Assembly: GCA_003290165.1 (NCBI GenBank)
Contig: QNQO01000837.1
Span: forward strand, 434,001 to 498,000
DNA from: Berberis thunbergii
Lineage: Eukaryota; Streptophyta; Magnoliopsida; Ranunculales; Berberidaceae
DNA: 64,000 nt
Direction: 5' to 3'
Shown piece after piece: positions 33,238-43,501 of this stretch. The position numbers and the translations under genes were made by a program. The notes beneath the pieces are model-generated. The model was not told the origin of the DNA and ran no database searches. It saw only the letters and a program-made list of their open reading frames with translations. Numbering within the stretch: the stretch's first letter is position 1; the number at the start of each line of letters is the position of its first letter.

Positions 33238-36200
33238 TAATTTCCCACCCAACGATGCCTTAGTAATTTTGGTCATGATAGCTAGGTGGGAAATCAATAG
33301 GGTGTTGGTCGACACGGGTAACTCATCTTACCTTCTATACCTGACAGCTTTCCAAATGATGTGGTGCACTAATGAGATGTTCTCACCTAGCAATCAACCA
33401 ATGGTGGCTTTTAACGGGGAACAATGTCACCCACTGGGGATGATACAACTACCAATTGAAGCAGGAGAGCCAGGAAAGCAACGAGTGTTATTGACAGACT
33501 TCCTTGTCATTGATGCTCCTTCTGCGTATAATATGCTACGCGATGGACCCTAGATACACAAAATGGCAGAGTCTCCTCAACTATGCACCAATGCTTAAAG
33601 TACCATGCCGACAATGGTATCGGGAGAATCAAAGGAGATCAACCGACGACTTGTGAGTATCATTTTGCAATGATAAAGACTCCTCACAAATAGCAGTTAC
33701 TGCAACGACCGGAGGAGCTTTCACCGCAACTTGGTCAGACGAGTTCGGATCTTCTGAGTGATAATATGGCTCTAACCAGCCCAGGAGATCGACCTAACAC
33801 CGGACAGTCGGAAGAAGAAACGATCGTAGTTTACCTAGACAATGAAGCAAAAAAAGCAGTCCGGATTGGCATAGAGATTCATCTTGAACTCGCCAAAGAA
33901 CCGATCCAACTGCTGAAAGATAACAAAGATGTTTTTGCATGGACGATGAAGGACATGGTAGGAATAGACACGTCTGTCATTTCTTACAAGTTACAAGTGA
34001 ATCCAGTCAAAAATCGGTTCGAAAAAAAATCGGTGGCTCCAGAACGTAATCAGTAATAAACGAGGAAGTGCACCGCCTACTTAATGCGGGGATGATCAGA
34101 GAAGCTCACCACCTGGATTGGTTGGCAAACGCGATGCTCGTAAAGAAGAAGAATGACAAATGGAGGGTGTGCGAAGACTTCACCGATCTGAATAAGGCAT
34201 GCCCAAAAAACAGTTTCCCACATCCGCGAATAGATCAGATAGTGGATGCAATCGCCGGGCACGAGCTGCTGAGCTTCATGGATACCTACTCCGAGTAAAT
34301 CAAATACAAATGTACCTCCCGACCAAGAAAAAAATTTATAACGAAAAGAGGTACATACTGTTATCGGTAATGCCTTTCGGATTAAAGAACGCAGGAGTAA
34401 CATACCAATGGCTGGTAAACAGAACGTTCAAAGATCAAATCGGCAAAATGATGGAGGTTTACATCAATGATATGCTTTTCAAAAGCTCACGCCGAGCAGA
34501 CCACATCACAAATTTCGAACAGGTCTTCTCCCAACTGCGAAAGTATAAGATGAAACTGAATCCGGAGAAGTGCACATTTGTGGTAGAATCAAAAAATTTT
34601 CTCAGGTACATGGTCAATCAAAGAGGAATTGAGGCTGATCCAAAGCATATACAAGCGATTCTCAACATGTAGTCACCAATGAACATAAATGGTGTACAAA
34701 GTCTTAATGGAAGAATAGCGGCCTTGAACAGATTCATCTCCAGATCGTCAAACAAATGTCTACATTTCTTCAGAATTTTGAAGGGAAACAAGACATTCGA
34801 ATGAAATATGGAATGCGAGGAAGCTTTTCAAAACCTAAAATCATATATGGGGAGCACATAGCTATTAACGAAACCAAACACGAGGGAAGCACTGTATTTA
34901 TATCTATCTGTGTCTGACCACGCGGTAAGCTCAGTGCTAGTACGAGAAGAAACATGTGTGCAAAATTAGTATACTACATCAGCAAAACACTTGCGAATGT
35001 GGAGCGCAATTATCCAGCCCTAGAGAAATTGGCGTTCACCCTGGTCGTATATTCAAGAAAACTACGACCGTACTTTCAAGCGCATCCAATCACAGTTATG
35101 ACCGAACAACCGCTTTGGTCAGTATTGCACAAACCATATATATCGGGGAGAATGGTGAAATGGGCGATAGAACTTGGGCAATTCGATATTAGCTATGCCC
35201 TCAGAACCGCTGTCAAATATCATGCATTAGCAGATTTCATCGTTGAATTCACAGGAAGCAACAACCAATAGACGGAAAACGAGAGCAAAGGAGAACAATC
35301 CAAACCAATCACCGATGGATGGAGCCTCTACTGTGACAGAGCATCCAATGAGGCAAGAAGCGGAACTGGATTAGTCTTATACAACTCAGAAGGCATCGCA
35401 TTGGAAAAAGCGATAACATTCAACTTTAAAGCCTCAAACAACGAAGTTGTGATAGTCGGGCTACAGTTAGAAAAACACTTATGAATAAAAGACATCAGTG
35501 TCTTTACTGATTCCAAACTAGTAGTCAATCAACTATACGACGAGTTTCAAATCAAAGACACCTGAATGAAGGCCTATACCATAAAACCACAGAACTAGTA
35601 GAAGGCTTCCGAAATGCGATCATTCAATGGTGCACAAAGACGGAGAACAAAATAGTCAACGAGCTAGAAAATGAAGCATCGACAAAGGAAAATGATAACC
35701 CGCTCATCATGATGCAAGGAAATTCCATACTTGAAAACCAGGTGGAAGAGGCATGCACCACGAATCAAGAGAACAACTGGACAACTCCAATCCTGGCATA
35801 TATATCAAAAAGAGAACTCCCAAAGATGGAAGCCCGAAAATTATGAAATCGAGCGACACGATACACAATGATCAATGAAAGACTCTACCGAAGGTTTGCC
35901 ATGAGCTCGTTGCTAAGGTGTCTTTCACTAGAAGAATTTTTTTTTAAAGGCTAGCGCGGGGAATATATGGGCTCCCCAGACCACAGAAAAGGATTGTTAT
36001 CGTTTACATTCGAATATATTTCCTACCTCTTGCATCATCAAAGACAATTTTTTTAACATCCTCCGCAAATGAACTCGGCGTGATCTCAATAAAGGCAGTA
36101 TTAGGTAACAGTTTTGCTAGCTTGTCCGCCACTTGAAGATGTTGAATATGTTCTGCAAAAGATCCACCATGGTACATGCGAAAATCACCCAGGGGAAAGG

Positions 36201-37190
36201 ACGCTAGCCCATAAAGCACTCACGCTAGGTTACTACTAGCCAACGATGTAAGAAAATGCTCAAAAGATCGTTCGCACATGTGACAGATGCCAAAGATTTT
36301 CCCCGTACACTCACATGTCAGGACAAAATATGATTCCGATGAGTAGCCTCTGGCCATTCGCGCAATGGGAAATGGACATCGTAGAACCACTCCCCACATC
36401 CGACGTGTAGATTTCTTCTCGTAACAGTAAACTACTTCACTAAGTGGGTAGAAGTATAGCCCCTCGCGAAGATAGGAGAAACCCAAGTCAAGAAATTTCT
36501 TTGGAAAGACATAATATGCAGATTCGGGATCCCATGGGTAATTGTCACGGACAATGGGAAACAATTCGAAGACAAGAAGGTTAAGGAGTTATGTGAAAAC
36601 TTGAATATCCAGCAACATTTCTCTGTGCCTGCCCATCCACAGGCAAACGAACAAGTCGATGTCACCAATAGGACAATCTTGGAAGCAATCAAAAGAAGGC
36701 TCAATGCAGCAAAAGGATTGTGGACATCCAAATTGCCTGGCGTCCTTTGCGCATACAGAACAACAAAACGAACTCCGACGAGAGAAACCCATTTTGCTTT
36801 CACGTACGGATCTGAAGAAATGATACTCGTGGGGATTGGTATGATGACATTCCGAATCGAAGAGTTATGCGCTGAGGATAACATCGTGGCACTGAGAGTC
36901 GGGCTAGACCTCCTCTAGGAAAAGGGAGAAACAACATCTATCAAAACAACGACCTACCAACAACGTATGGTCGGATATTACAACAAGATGGTGCGAATCC
37001 GCACTTTTAACATTGGCGACTAGGTACTACAAAAAGTCCAACTCAACACAAAGGAACCTGGTGCGGGCAAGCTAAACCCAAATTGGGAAGGACCATACAC
37101 AAATAAAGATCAACAGACCAGGAACATACTAGTTGGAAAACAATGAGGGCGAAAAACTACTTCGGCCATGGAATGTAGAGCACTTAAAAG
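33238..37190 (+). pseudogene. Tat-lineage Ty3/gypsy pol remnant (protease, RT, RNase H, second RNase H, integrase)
   Basis: Domains in order are protease (RVLVDTGNSS, about 33295-33330), reverse transcriptase and RNase H. RT has W-R-V-C-x-D-F-T-D-L-N-K-A-C-P-K at 34164-34210 and V-M-P-F-G-L-K-N-A at 34366-34395; the catalytic box reads Y-I-N-D-M instead of Y-V-D-D-M. RNase H is at about 34950-35270. A second RNase H-like domain follows (ITDGWSLYCDRASN..GTGLVLYNSEG, 35308-35560), typical of the Tat/Retand/Ogre lineage. Integrase is at 36250-37190, with MCQRCQRFSP and a D-N-G-K-Q-F-E-D block. Numerous stops and frame changes and the mutated RT box show it is dead. Gag and the 5' LTR are absent. 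A foreign 0.26-kb block (35951-36215) replaces the start of integrase. Confidence 0.85.
35951..36215. mobile_element. MITE-like block inside the Tat pol remnant
   Basis: Pol homology stops after LRCLSLEEF and resumes at the integrase zinc-binding region. The block between begins GGCTAGCGCGGGGAA and ends inverted as TTCC..GGACGCTAGCC, suggesting terminal inverted repeats of about 9-15 bp. The minus strand is open (LPNTAFIEITPSSFAEDVKK) without a recognisable family. TAAAG occurs near both borders, but not convincingly as a target duplication. Confidence 0.4.
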
Positions 37191-37835
37191 AATAATCAAT
37201 GAACTTCTTCGCTCAATCTTCCATCTCGAATTCAAAAACCAAAAATTCAGTCAGGACAAGGAAGTGAGATTAAAAACCCAACTCGTGAAAATACTCAGCA
37301 CGACTAGAGTATCGAGCAAAAACAAATATATGTACCGGACGAACGAGTCAGACATAAAAAATAAAAACCTCTGGCCTGGTCAATCACAAACTAATAAAGT
37401 ACCAAGACATAAGAGTCGGACTTTTCTCGTTGACTATAATGTACGACATCGTAATCCAGATATAGAATTGAATTCCGTAAAAAGAGCTTCTACACGACTA
37501 GAATGTCGAACATTTAAGCCATTCATAAGAATCTGGACAAACGAGTCAGAAACATGCCAGGAATTTCGTAAGTAAAAAGCTAATAAGCTAGACATACTGG
37601 ACACAACAAATGTGAAATATAAAAATTTTCCATTGATCTTCTAAAAAAAGAGATTACAAGATAATCAAAAGTAACAATTAAGGAAGGACATCGACATTAG
37701 CAGCATCTCTAGGTAGTATGGGCTCAGACAAGTGTTGAGAAGGTTCTCCGACAACCGGATCACTCAGCAAATCCGAAACAACTTCCTCGACATCATCAAA
37801 TTTCTGCTTAGCAAAGCAATGGTATTCGTGCATGT
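37191..37835. other. Tat element spacer between pol and antisense ORF
   Basis: The sequence is A-rich with short non-homologous frames. In Tat-lineage elements this position is a long non-coding spacer. I see no gene. Confidence 0.45.
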
Positions 37836-39619
37836 CTAAACCTTATCCAAGAAGTCATGACGACTATCGACCACTTTTTTCCAATCTGTGGCCTTTGCTG
37901 CCTTCAGCCTTTGGGTAATAGATGATAGTTCAGCTTGGATCAACGCTAATTCGTTATCAATGACCACAAGTCTAGCAAAAATCGCAGACTTGGCTGCGTC
38001 AAACTCGAAATTCAGCTGAGCGATTCGAGTCACATAAGCCTTAAGACTGGCATAATATTTTTTAGCAAAACGAATGGCCTCGACATGTTCGGCTTTTCAG
38101 TCGGACAACTCTTTCTCAGCAATATCCAGACGAGACTGCAACTTACCCAACTCAACTTCATACGTTTCGAGATCAGAAGCAATCGTATCCTGAATGGCCC
38201 CGAGTTCCCTCAGTAGGTATATGCAGTTTCTGCAGCCCTTGCATGTGCATTGTGCCTTCAATGAATCAAGTTGGCAGAGAATATGAAAAAGGACCAAGAC
38301 ATGTCCTGCCAACTTTCGCCTTCAATTAATCAGTCTGACCCCATCACGGCCATATAAGTAAGATGAGTCATCCCTTCCATAAGGTGTTGGAAACCCTCAT
38401 CGATATGATGGCATGGTGGACATATGGGCATAAAAGCCCTATTAGCCAACCGCCCATGACAACCACCAATGAGGTTGCAAGCGATGTCTTGCACATCAAC
38501 CTCGAAAGGCTAGCAGAACTCCCAGGGCATAGCCAAAACGGGACGAGAAGCGAAGGGAGTAGCAAGCGATCCCGAGGTTCAGTAACAATAGGAGAAACGA
38601 GAAGTTTGAAGCCATGAGCCTGAGTAGCAACTCGATCCTCCAGTGTCGGATCGTACTCGAAGTCATCCAAGGTCTTAGTACCCTTTGGGTTCAAAGTTTG
38701 CCAAATACCAAGCTAAAGCATTTTGTTTTCAATAATGCGAGAGTCATCAATCATCTGGCTAGCGAAAACTAGCAAACCATACGAGACAACAAGACTTTTC
38801 TCACGGTCATCTAAAGGACGGGAAACATCCCTTTTGCTCCTTTCAAGAACTTGATTCACTTCCTCATCCTCTCGAGCAGAAGATTCGTCCTCCGAACCAC
38901 AACCCCCTTTTCAAATAGAAGCAAGAGTAGAAAGAACTCTAGTATTATCAAGAATCGAGGTGGCAAGCTTTTTCCTCTTCGAAACACAGCCAGAACTAAT
39001 AGCCAACATCTTAGAAGGGATGTGAGGCCTAGGAACTTTCATTTTCCTAACAATCAAGCCGATAATCCAAAACCTCTAGTGGCGACAGAAGCAATTCAGC
39101 TTATATAGGTTCATCAACAGAACCCTCTCTGCAACCAACATCCACACCACCAACACGCACAATAGTCACCTCCAAAGCACAGCCGACAATAGGCGCGACC
39201 CGCCTCACCTGATGAATACAAGCCACTACGGGTAATGACATTCGTAGTAAAAAAATCTTTCCATCAAGACTCGGGGAAGATTACCAAACCGACAACAGAA
39301 CTCATGTTCTTCCAACAACAACAACAACTCAACTCTCTCAGGCTCTCGGAATGACGGTGGAATCTGATTTACGCGCAACTTGAAATAATTGGAAGCAAGA
39401 GACGCATAAAACCAAGACCTCGGCCAACCCCCATACTCCTCTCGTAGGCCCTTGAAACAAGACATGGAGCGAAGACAACATGTGCGGTTAGCATTTACAC
39501 TAAACCCCATCGAGGAATGCAAAACCGTGACATTCATAGGGATACCGGATGCGGTAGCCATTGCTAAGGTAGCAATCATCACCTTCCAGCCGTTAGGAGC
39601 TAGTTGGGCGGGGGCAATG
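37836..39619 (-). pseudogene. Antisense ORF of the Tat element, C-terminal part (Transposase_28-like, coiled coil)
   Basis: On the minus strand, immediately inside the Tekay insertion site, the frame reads IAPAQLAPNGWKV and ..KGLREEYGGWPRSWFYAS. This resembles the putative gypsy-type transposon domain (Pfam Transposase_28) found in antisense ORFs of Tat-lineage elements. Further down are acidic linker sequence and a coiled-coil tail (38312-37836: LGKLQSRLDIAEKELSD, ELALIQAELSSITQRLKAA). Stops and shifts near 39240, 38700 and 38095 show decay. The N-terminal part lies at 49319-49664 beyond the inserted element. The function of these antisense ORFs is not established. Confidence 0.7.
39615..39619 (+). 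repeat. Left target-site duplication caatg
   Basis: This is identical to 49319-49323 on the other side of the 9.7-kb retrotransposon, so the insertion is a single unrearranged event. Confidence 0.95.
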
Positions 39620-42048
39620 TGTGAGAACTGTGGTTTTAAAAAAAAAAAAAAAAAAAAAAAAGTTTTTAGCCGGGGTGTACTTAGCAAAGGTGGTGGGGCA
39701 CATAGCCACCCACCCCTTTAAAACAGCTCGACCCCTCCCCCTCCCCCTTTCTTCTTCTCTTTCTTTCTTTTCTTTTTTTCTGTTCGTTCCAGCGAGCGAC
39801 GCATTTTCTCTCCTGCGGATTTTCGGCCATTCTCGTGGATTTCGTCCCCAAGTTCACCTCCTCCTTCCCCTAGGTTCGTCCTCTCCCCTTTCCCCTATTT
39901 ATTTCTCAATTGTTTTTTTCAAAAAAAAAAAAAAAAAAAAAAAAAAATCAGTTTTCTTTTGGATTGGGGTTTGATCGGTGTTCATAACTCCGATCAGCCG
40001 TGTTAGGGCCTTGGTGGCATCCTTGGGAGCCCTTAGAACCGACATGCAAGACTGTTTTGTGGTTGGCCAAAATTTTTTTTCAAAAAATCAGGGTGCATGT
40101 TTGTTTGGAGGGTTCCTCGGCGTGAAACCGGGCTTTGGGTGCGTGGGTGAGCCTCATTTTCGTGTCTTCGAGAGTCCTTAGACTCTTTTGCTTGTTGTTG
40201 TGCAGTTTGGTAGCGATCAGACCGGTGTAGGGAGGGTTTCGGCGCGTTTTCGCCAAACCTTGGGTTTCGGCGGGGTGGTTGCCGATTTCCTTTTGGCTGT
40301 AAGTTTTCATTTCAGTCACGCGTCGCTTGTACTTATTGATTTATTTCAGTTTTCGGCTAGTTTGCTCATTTTCGAGCCCGCCTTGCAGTTTTAGAATTTT
40401 CGTGGCCTTGCATTCGTGATTTTGCGTGTTTGGAGCTTCGACCGGTAGGAATTGGGTTTTGAAAATCCATTCCGCCAGGTGAGTGGAACTATAATATTAT
40501 TTTGATAAAATGATTACTTGAAATCCTGAAATGAATTTTTATATTATACCGTCAATTGTGTGGAATTGAATCCGAACCTGAAATTCGGAGTTTTCAGATA
40601 TTTCGAGGATTGTGTTAGTTACGTGTGAATGAAATTGAATAGTAATTTTGGTGTGATTAGGCTTTGGTGTAATGACATGAGACTGGTATGCTTTGTTTTC
40701 TAGTTTGCATAGCCTATCATGTTTTACCGTGGATTTTCGAGTCTTGAGCATGTATGATAAGCGACTCGAATAAATTTATTGTGGTGATTTGGGTCATGTT
40801 GGGACCCTGGCATAGTCGTGGTTTTATAAAATTGCCGAATTGTTTATGGTTTCACGTTTGTACATTTGGTTATGTACAGACTTGTCATTTGTGCATATGG
40901 ATAGTAGTATAAGTGTCTTTACCCCGCTATAATGCCTGTTTGCCGATGCTTAGGAGCTTGCTCGCATCGAGAGTTGGATGGTGCTGGAGATGACTCGCAC
41001 CTGACATTGTGGACGCTATTGCATGTGGCAAGCTTGCTGAGGTGCGGTGAGCTCCCGCACGGACTTGCCACTATAGAGTGCAGTAGGACGGGTCCCGGAG
41101 GACGTGCTTTGGAGATTACTCGCTTTCCCTCCCAGCGCGCTTGATTTGGATTATGTTAGGTTGGCCGTGTTAGGCCAGTCGTTCGGGACGTTTGAGTTTG
41201 TATCCTGGCAGATGGCACCCCATTAGGATACAAACAAGCCCGAAGTGGTACTGGTGCACGTTGTGGGATGTGTCTGGGTGAGACACATTCGTAGGGTATG
41301 CGGATACCTACGATATGAGACACTTATACAGGATTTTACAGGATTTCTGATTTCAACTTCATTGCTATACCTAGGAGACTAGGAGGAATTATGAGATTGA
41401 TTCATTTCCATTGCTTGATATTTACTATGTTTAAATCATGTGAAATGACCGGCATATATTGAAAACTTGTAGTTATTGTTGAATCTGAAATATGTGTGTG
41501 GTTGCTTGAACTTAGAAACATTATCCTTAGAGACACGGTGTGATTTAGACTTTAGAACTGGTTGTTTATTTATTGTTGTCTGGCATGCATTTTCCTTGTT
41601 TATTATTCCGTTATTTGTATTTAGTTCGCTCGCACCAGCTAGCTTTGTGCTTTGCTGACCCCGCAAGGGGTGTGCTTCTATTGGAGTGCAGGCAGTGTTG
41701 GAGTTCCTGCTGATCGTGGCGCGTAGGCCTCGATTTTTGTTGTAGGCGTGTTTTGAGCTTTTTGGTTGTGTCCGCCCTGTACGGGTATGTTTTGCTTTCT
41801 CTGTATTTCAGATTTACTATATTGTTAAACTAGATGTTTGTATACTGTTTGGTCGCTATGACTCTGGCGGGGCGAAAAAAATATATATATTTATTTTGTT
41901 CAAAAATTTAGCGTAGTTTTATTTTCATTTGTTTATCGTATCAAGAATGTGTTATATTATGATGTTGTGGCCGGTTACGATCCGCCTGTGTAGGTGTTAG
42001 TTCACGCATCGGCACGCTGCGATTCCCGTGGCGGGTCGGGGCGTGACA
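39620..42048 (+). repeat. 5' LTR of the chromovirus
   Basis: The LTR begins TGTGAGAACTGTGG and ends GGCGTGACA. It contains A tracts near 39639-39661 and 39920-39946 and a C/T-rich stretch typical of a promoter-proximal 5' UTR. A perfect 11-bp stem GTTTGTATCCT/AGGATACAAAC occurs at 41196-41235. Small open frames inside it recur in all three LTR copies and are not genes. Confidence 0.95.
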
Positions 42049-42053
42049 GAGCT

Positions 42054-42065
42054 TGGTATCAGAGC
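42054..42065 (+). other. Primer-binding site of the chromovirus
   Basis: TGGTATCAGAGC, five bases after the 5' LTR, is complementary to the 3' end of initiator tRNA-Met. Confidence 0.93.
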
Positions 42066-42203
42066 TATTGTTACCGGTTCACATAGAACATCATCGTATA
42101 CCACTTTCTTGAGTGAATTGGGTAGAGGAGTTAGGACTTTTGTTGGGTTGTTTGATGTATGGTATGTGTGTTTTCTTACTTTTTTCGTAGAGGTTGTTTG
42201 GTG

Positions 42204-43365
42204 ATGGCGCGTGGGCAGAGATCTCAGGGTGAGGGATCAGGCGCTGCAAGGGAGGATATCTCTCAGGCTTTTATGGAAATTATGACCCAGTTGGCACAGA
42301 GTGTGAGACAAGGCAGTCAGTCAGAGGATCCGTTTACTCGGCGCAACAGAGATTTCGTCAGCTTGGGTGGTGAAAGGTTTGATGGTTCTGGAGATTCTCT
42401 AGCTGCGGATCGGTGGATCCGTAAGGTAGAACTCATATTTGAGAGGATGGTGCTGACACCTATACAGCGTACTGAGTTAGCAGCACACCAGTTTGACGGA
42501 GAGGCTATGTACTGGTGGGATACAGTGAGGCAGAGCCGTGATGTGTCACAGATGCAGTGGGATACATTTTGCCAAGTGTTTGAACAACATTTTGTTCCTG
42601 ATTCTGCAAGAGCTGAGATAGTGGACAGGTTTATACATTTACAGCAGGGTTCTAGATCAGTTTCTGAATACTTGTCAGAGTTTACACAGTTGAGCCGCTA
42701 TGCCACTTATTTTATAGACACACCAGAAAAGAAGAACAGAAAGTTTTTGAGTGGTCTGAACCCATTCCTAAGGAAACAGTTGATGGTGATGATTGATCGT
42801 CCTTTTGATAAATTAGTGGATATTACTTTGAGTCAGGAGCGAGTGGATGCTGAGTGTAGACAGGAGACTCTGGTTCGACGAGCTAGAGGTTCAGAGCGCA
42901 ATCAGAGGTTTGGTCGAGGAAGCCAGACCATTGAGCAGGCACCGCAGCCAGAGCGTGCCGTTGTCCAGCAGAGAGACCCTGGTAGAGGTGGACCAGTTAG
43001 GACTGGCAGAGATCGCAGAGGCGACAAACGTTCCAGAGGAGATCATCGACAGCAACAGCAACAGAGACAGCCTAGGTGGGGTGGTCAGACAGGAAGTAGA
43101 AGCGGTTGTTTCACTTGTGGCCAGGAGGGACATATAGCCCGTGAATGTCCAAGAAGTCAGACAAATCGATGGGATCATATAGTGTGTTATACTTGTGGAC
43201 AATTGGGGCACTTTTCTAGACTTTGTCCTCAGAATAGGGCTGGACCAGCACTGCAGAGGGCGCCTCAGGGACAGTTAGCGCCTGCGTCTGGTAGTGGTCA
43301 GAGAGTCCCTCTCCCAGCACCGCCTGTTCGCCTAGCAGCTATTCCCGGTCAGGGAAATGTCGAGG
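42204..43365 (+). CDS. Chromovirus gag: capsid and two-knuckle nucleocapsid
   Basis: The start at 42204 (MARGQRSQGEGSG) is preferred over the upstream in-frame ATG at 42159, which adds a hydrophobic, untypical 15-residue leader. The capsid domain (retrotransposon gag) covers about residues 45-180, with W-I-R-K-V-E-L-I-F and Y-W-W-D-T blocks. An Arg/Gln-rich basic linker follows. Two CCHC knuckles come next: CFTCGQEGHIAREC and CYTCGQLGHFSRLC. Without splicing, the frame runs 50 bases into the predicted intron and stops at 43413-43415. With the predicted splice it continues into protease. Confidence 0.9.
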
Positions 43366-43501
43366 GTATGTTATTTTATTTATTTTTATTGTCGTTTTGT
43401 GTGTGCCAGATGTAGTAAGATTGTGTTATGTGCATTATGCATAGGAAAAATTGCATGTTAGTGTGTTGTATGTGATTCCGGATACTTGTGTTGTGTGCCA
43501 G
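43366..43501 (+). other. Predicted spliceosomal intron between gag and pol
   Basis: The 136-bp, T-rich segment begins GTATGT after GAGG and ends TGTGTGCCAG. It contains in-frame stops. Removing it joins the nucleocapsid frame to the protease frame exactly (phase 1). Its length is not a multiple of three, which also explains the apparent gag/pol frame change. Confidence 0.65.

Noticed and set aside
36220..36884. Minus-strand frames of 114 and 150 codons
   Set aside because: They are antisense shadows of the Tat integrase region on the plus strand.
39978..41666. Other open frames inside the 5' LTR, duplicated at 47253-48940
   Set aside because: They are identical because the LTRs are identical, and have no start context, domains or conservation in the solo LTR.
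42054..42065. tRNA gene fragment
   Set aside because: TGGTATCAGAGC here and at 16210 follows an LTR directly and is a primer-binding site; no tRNA body is present.
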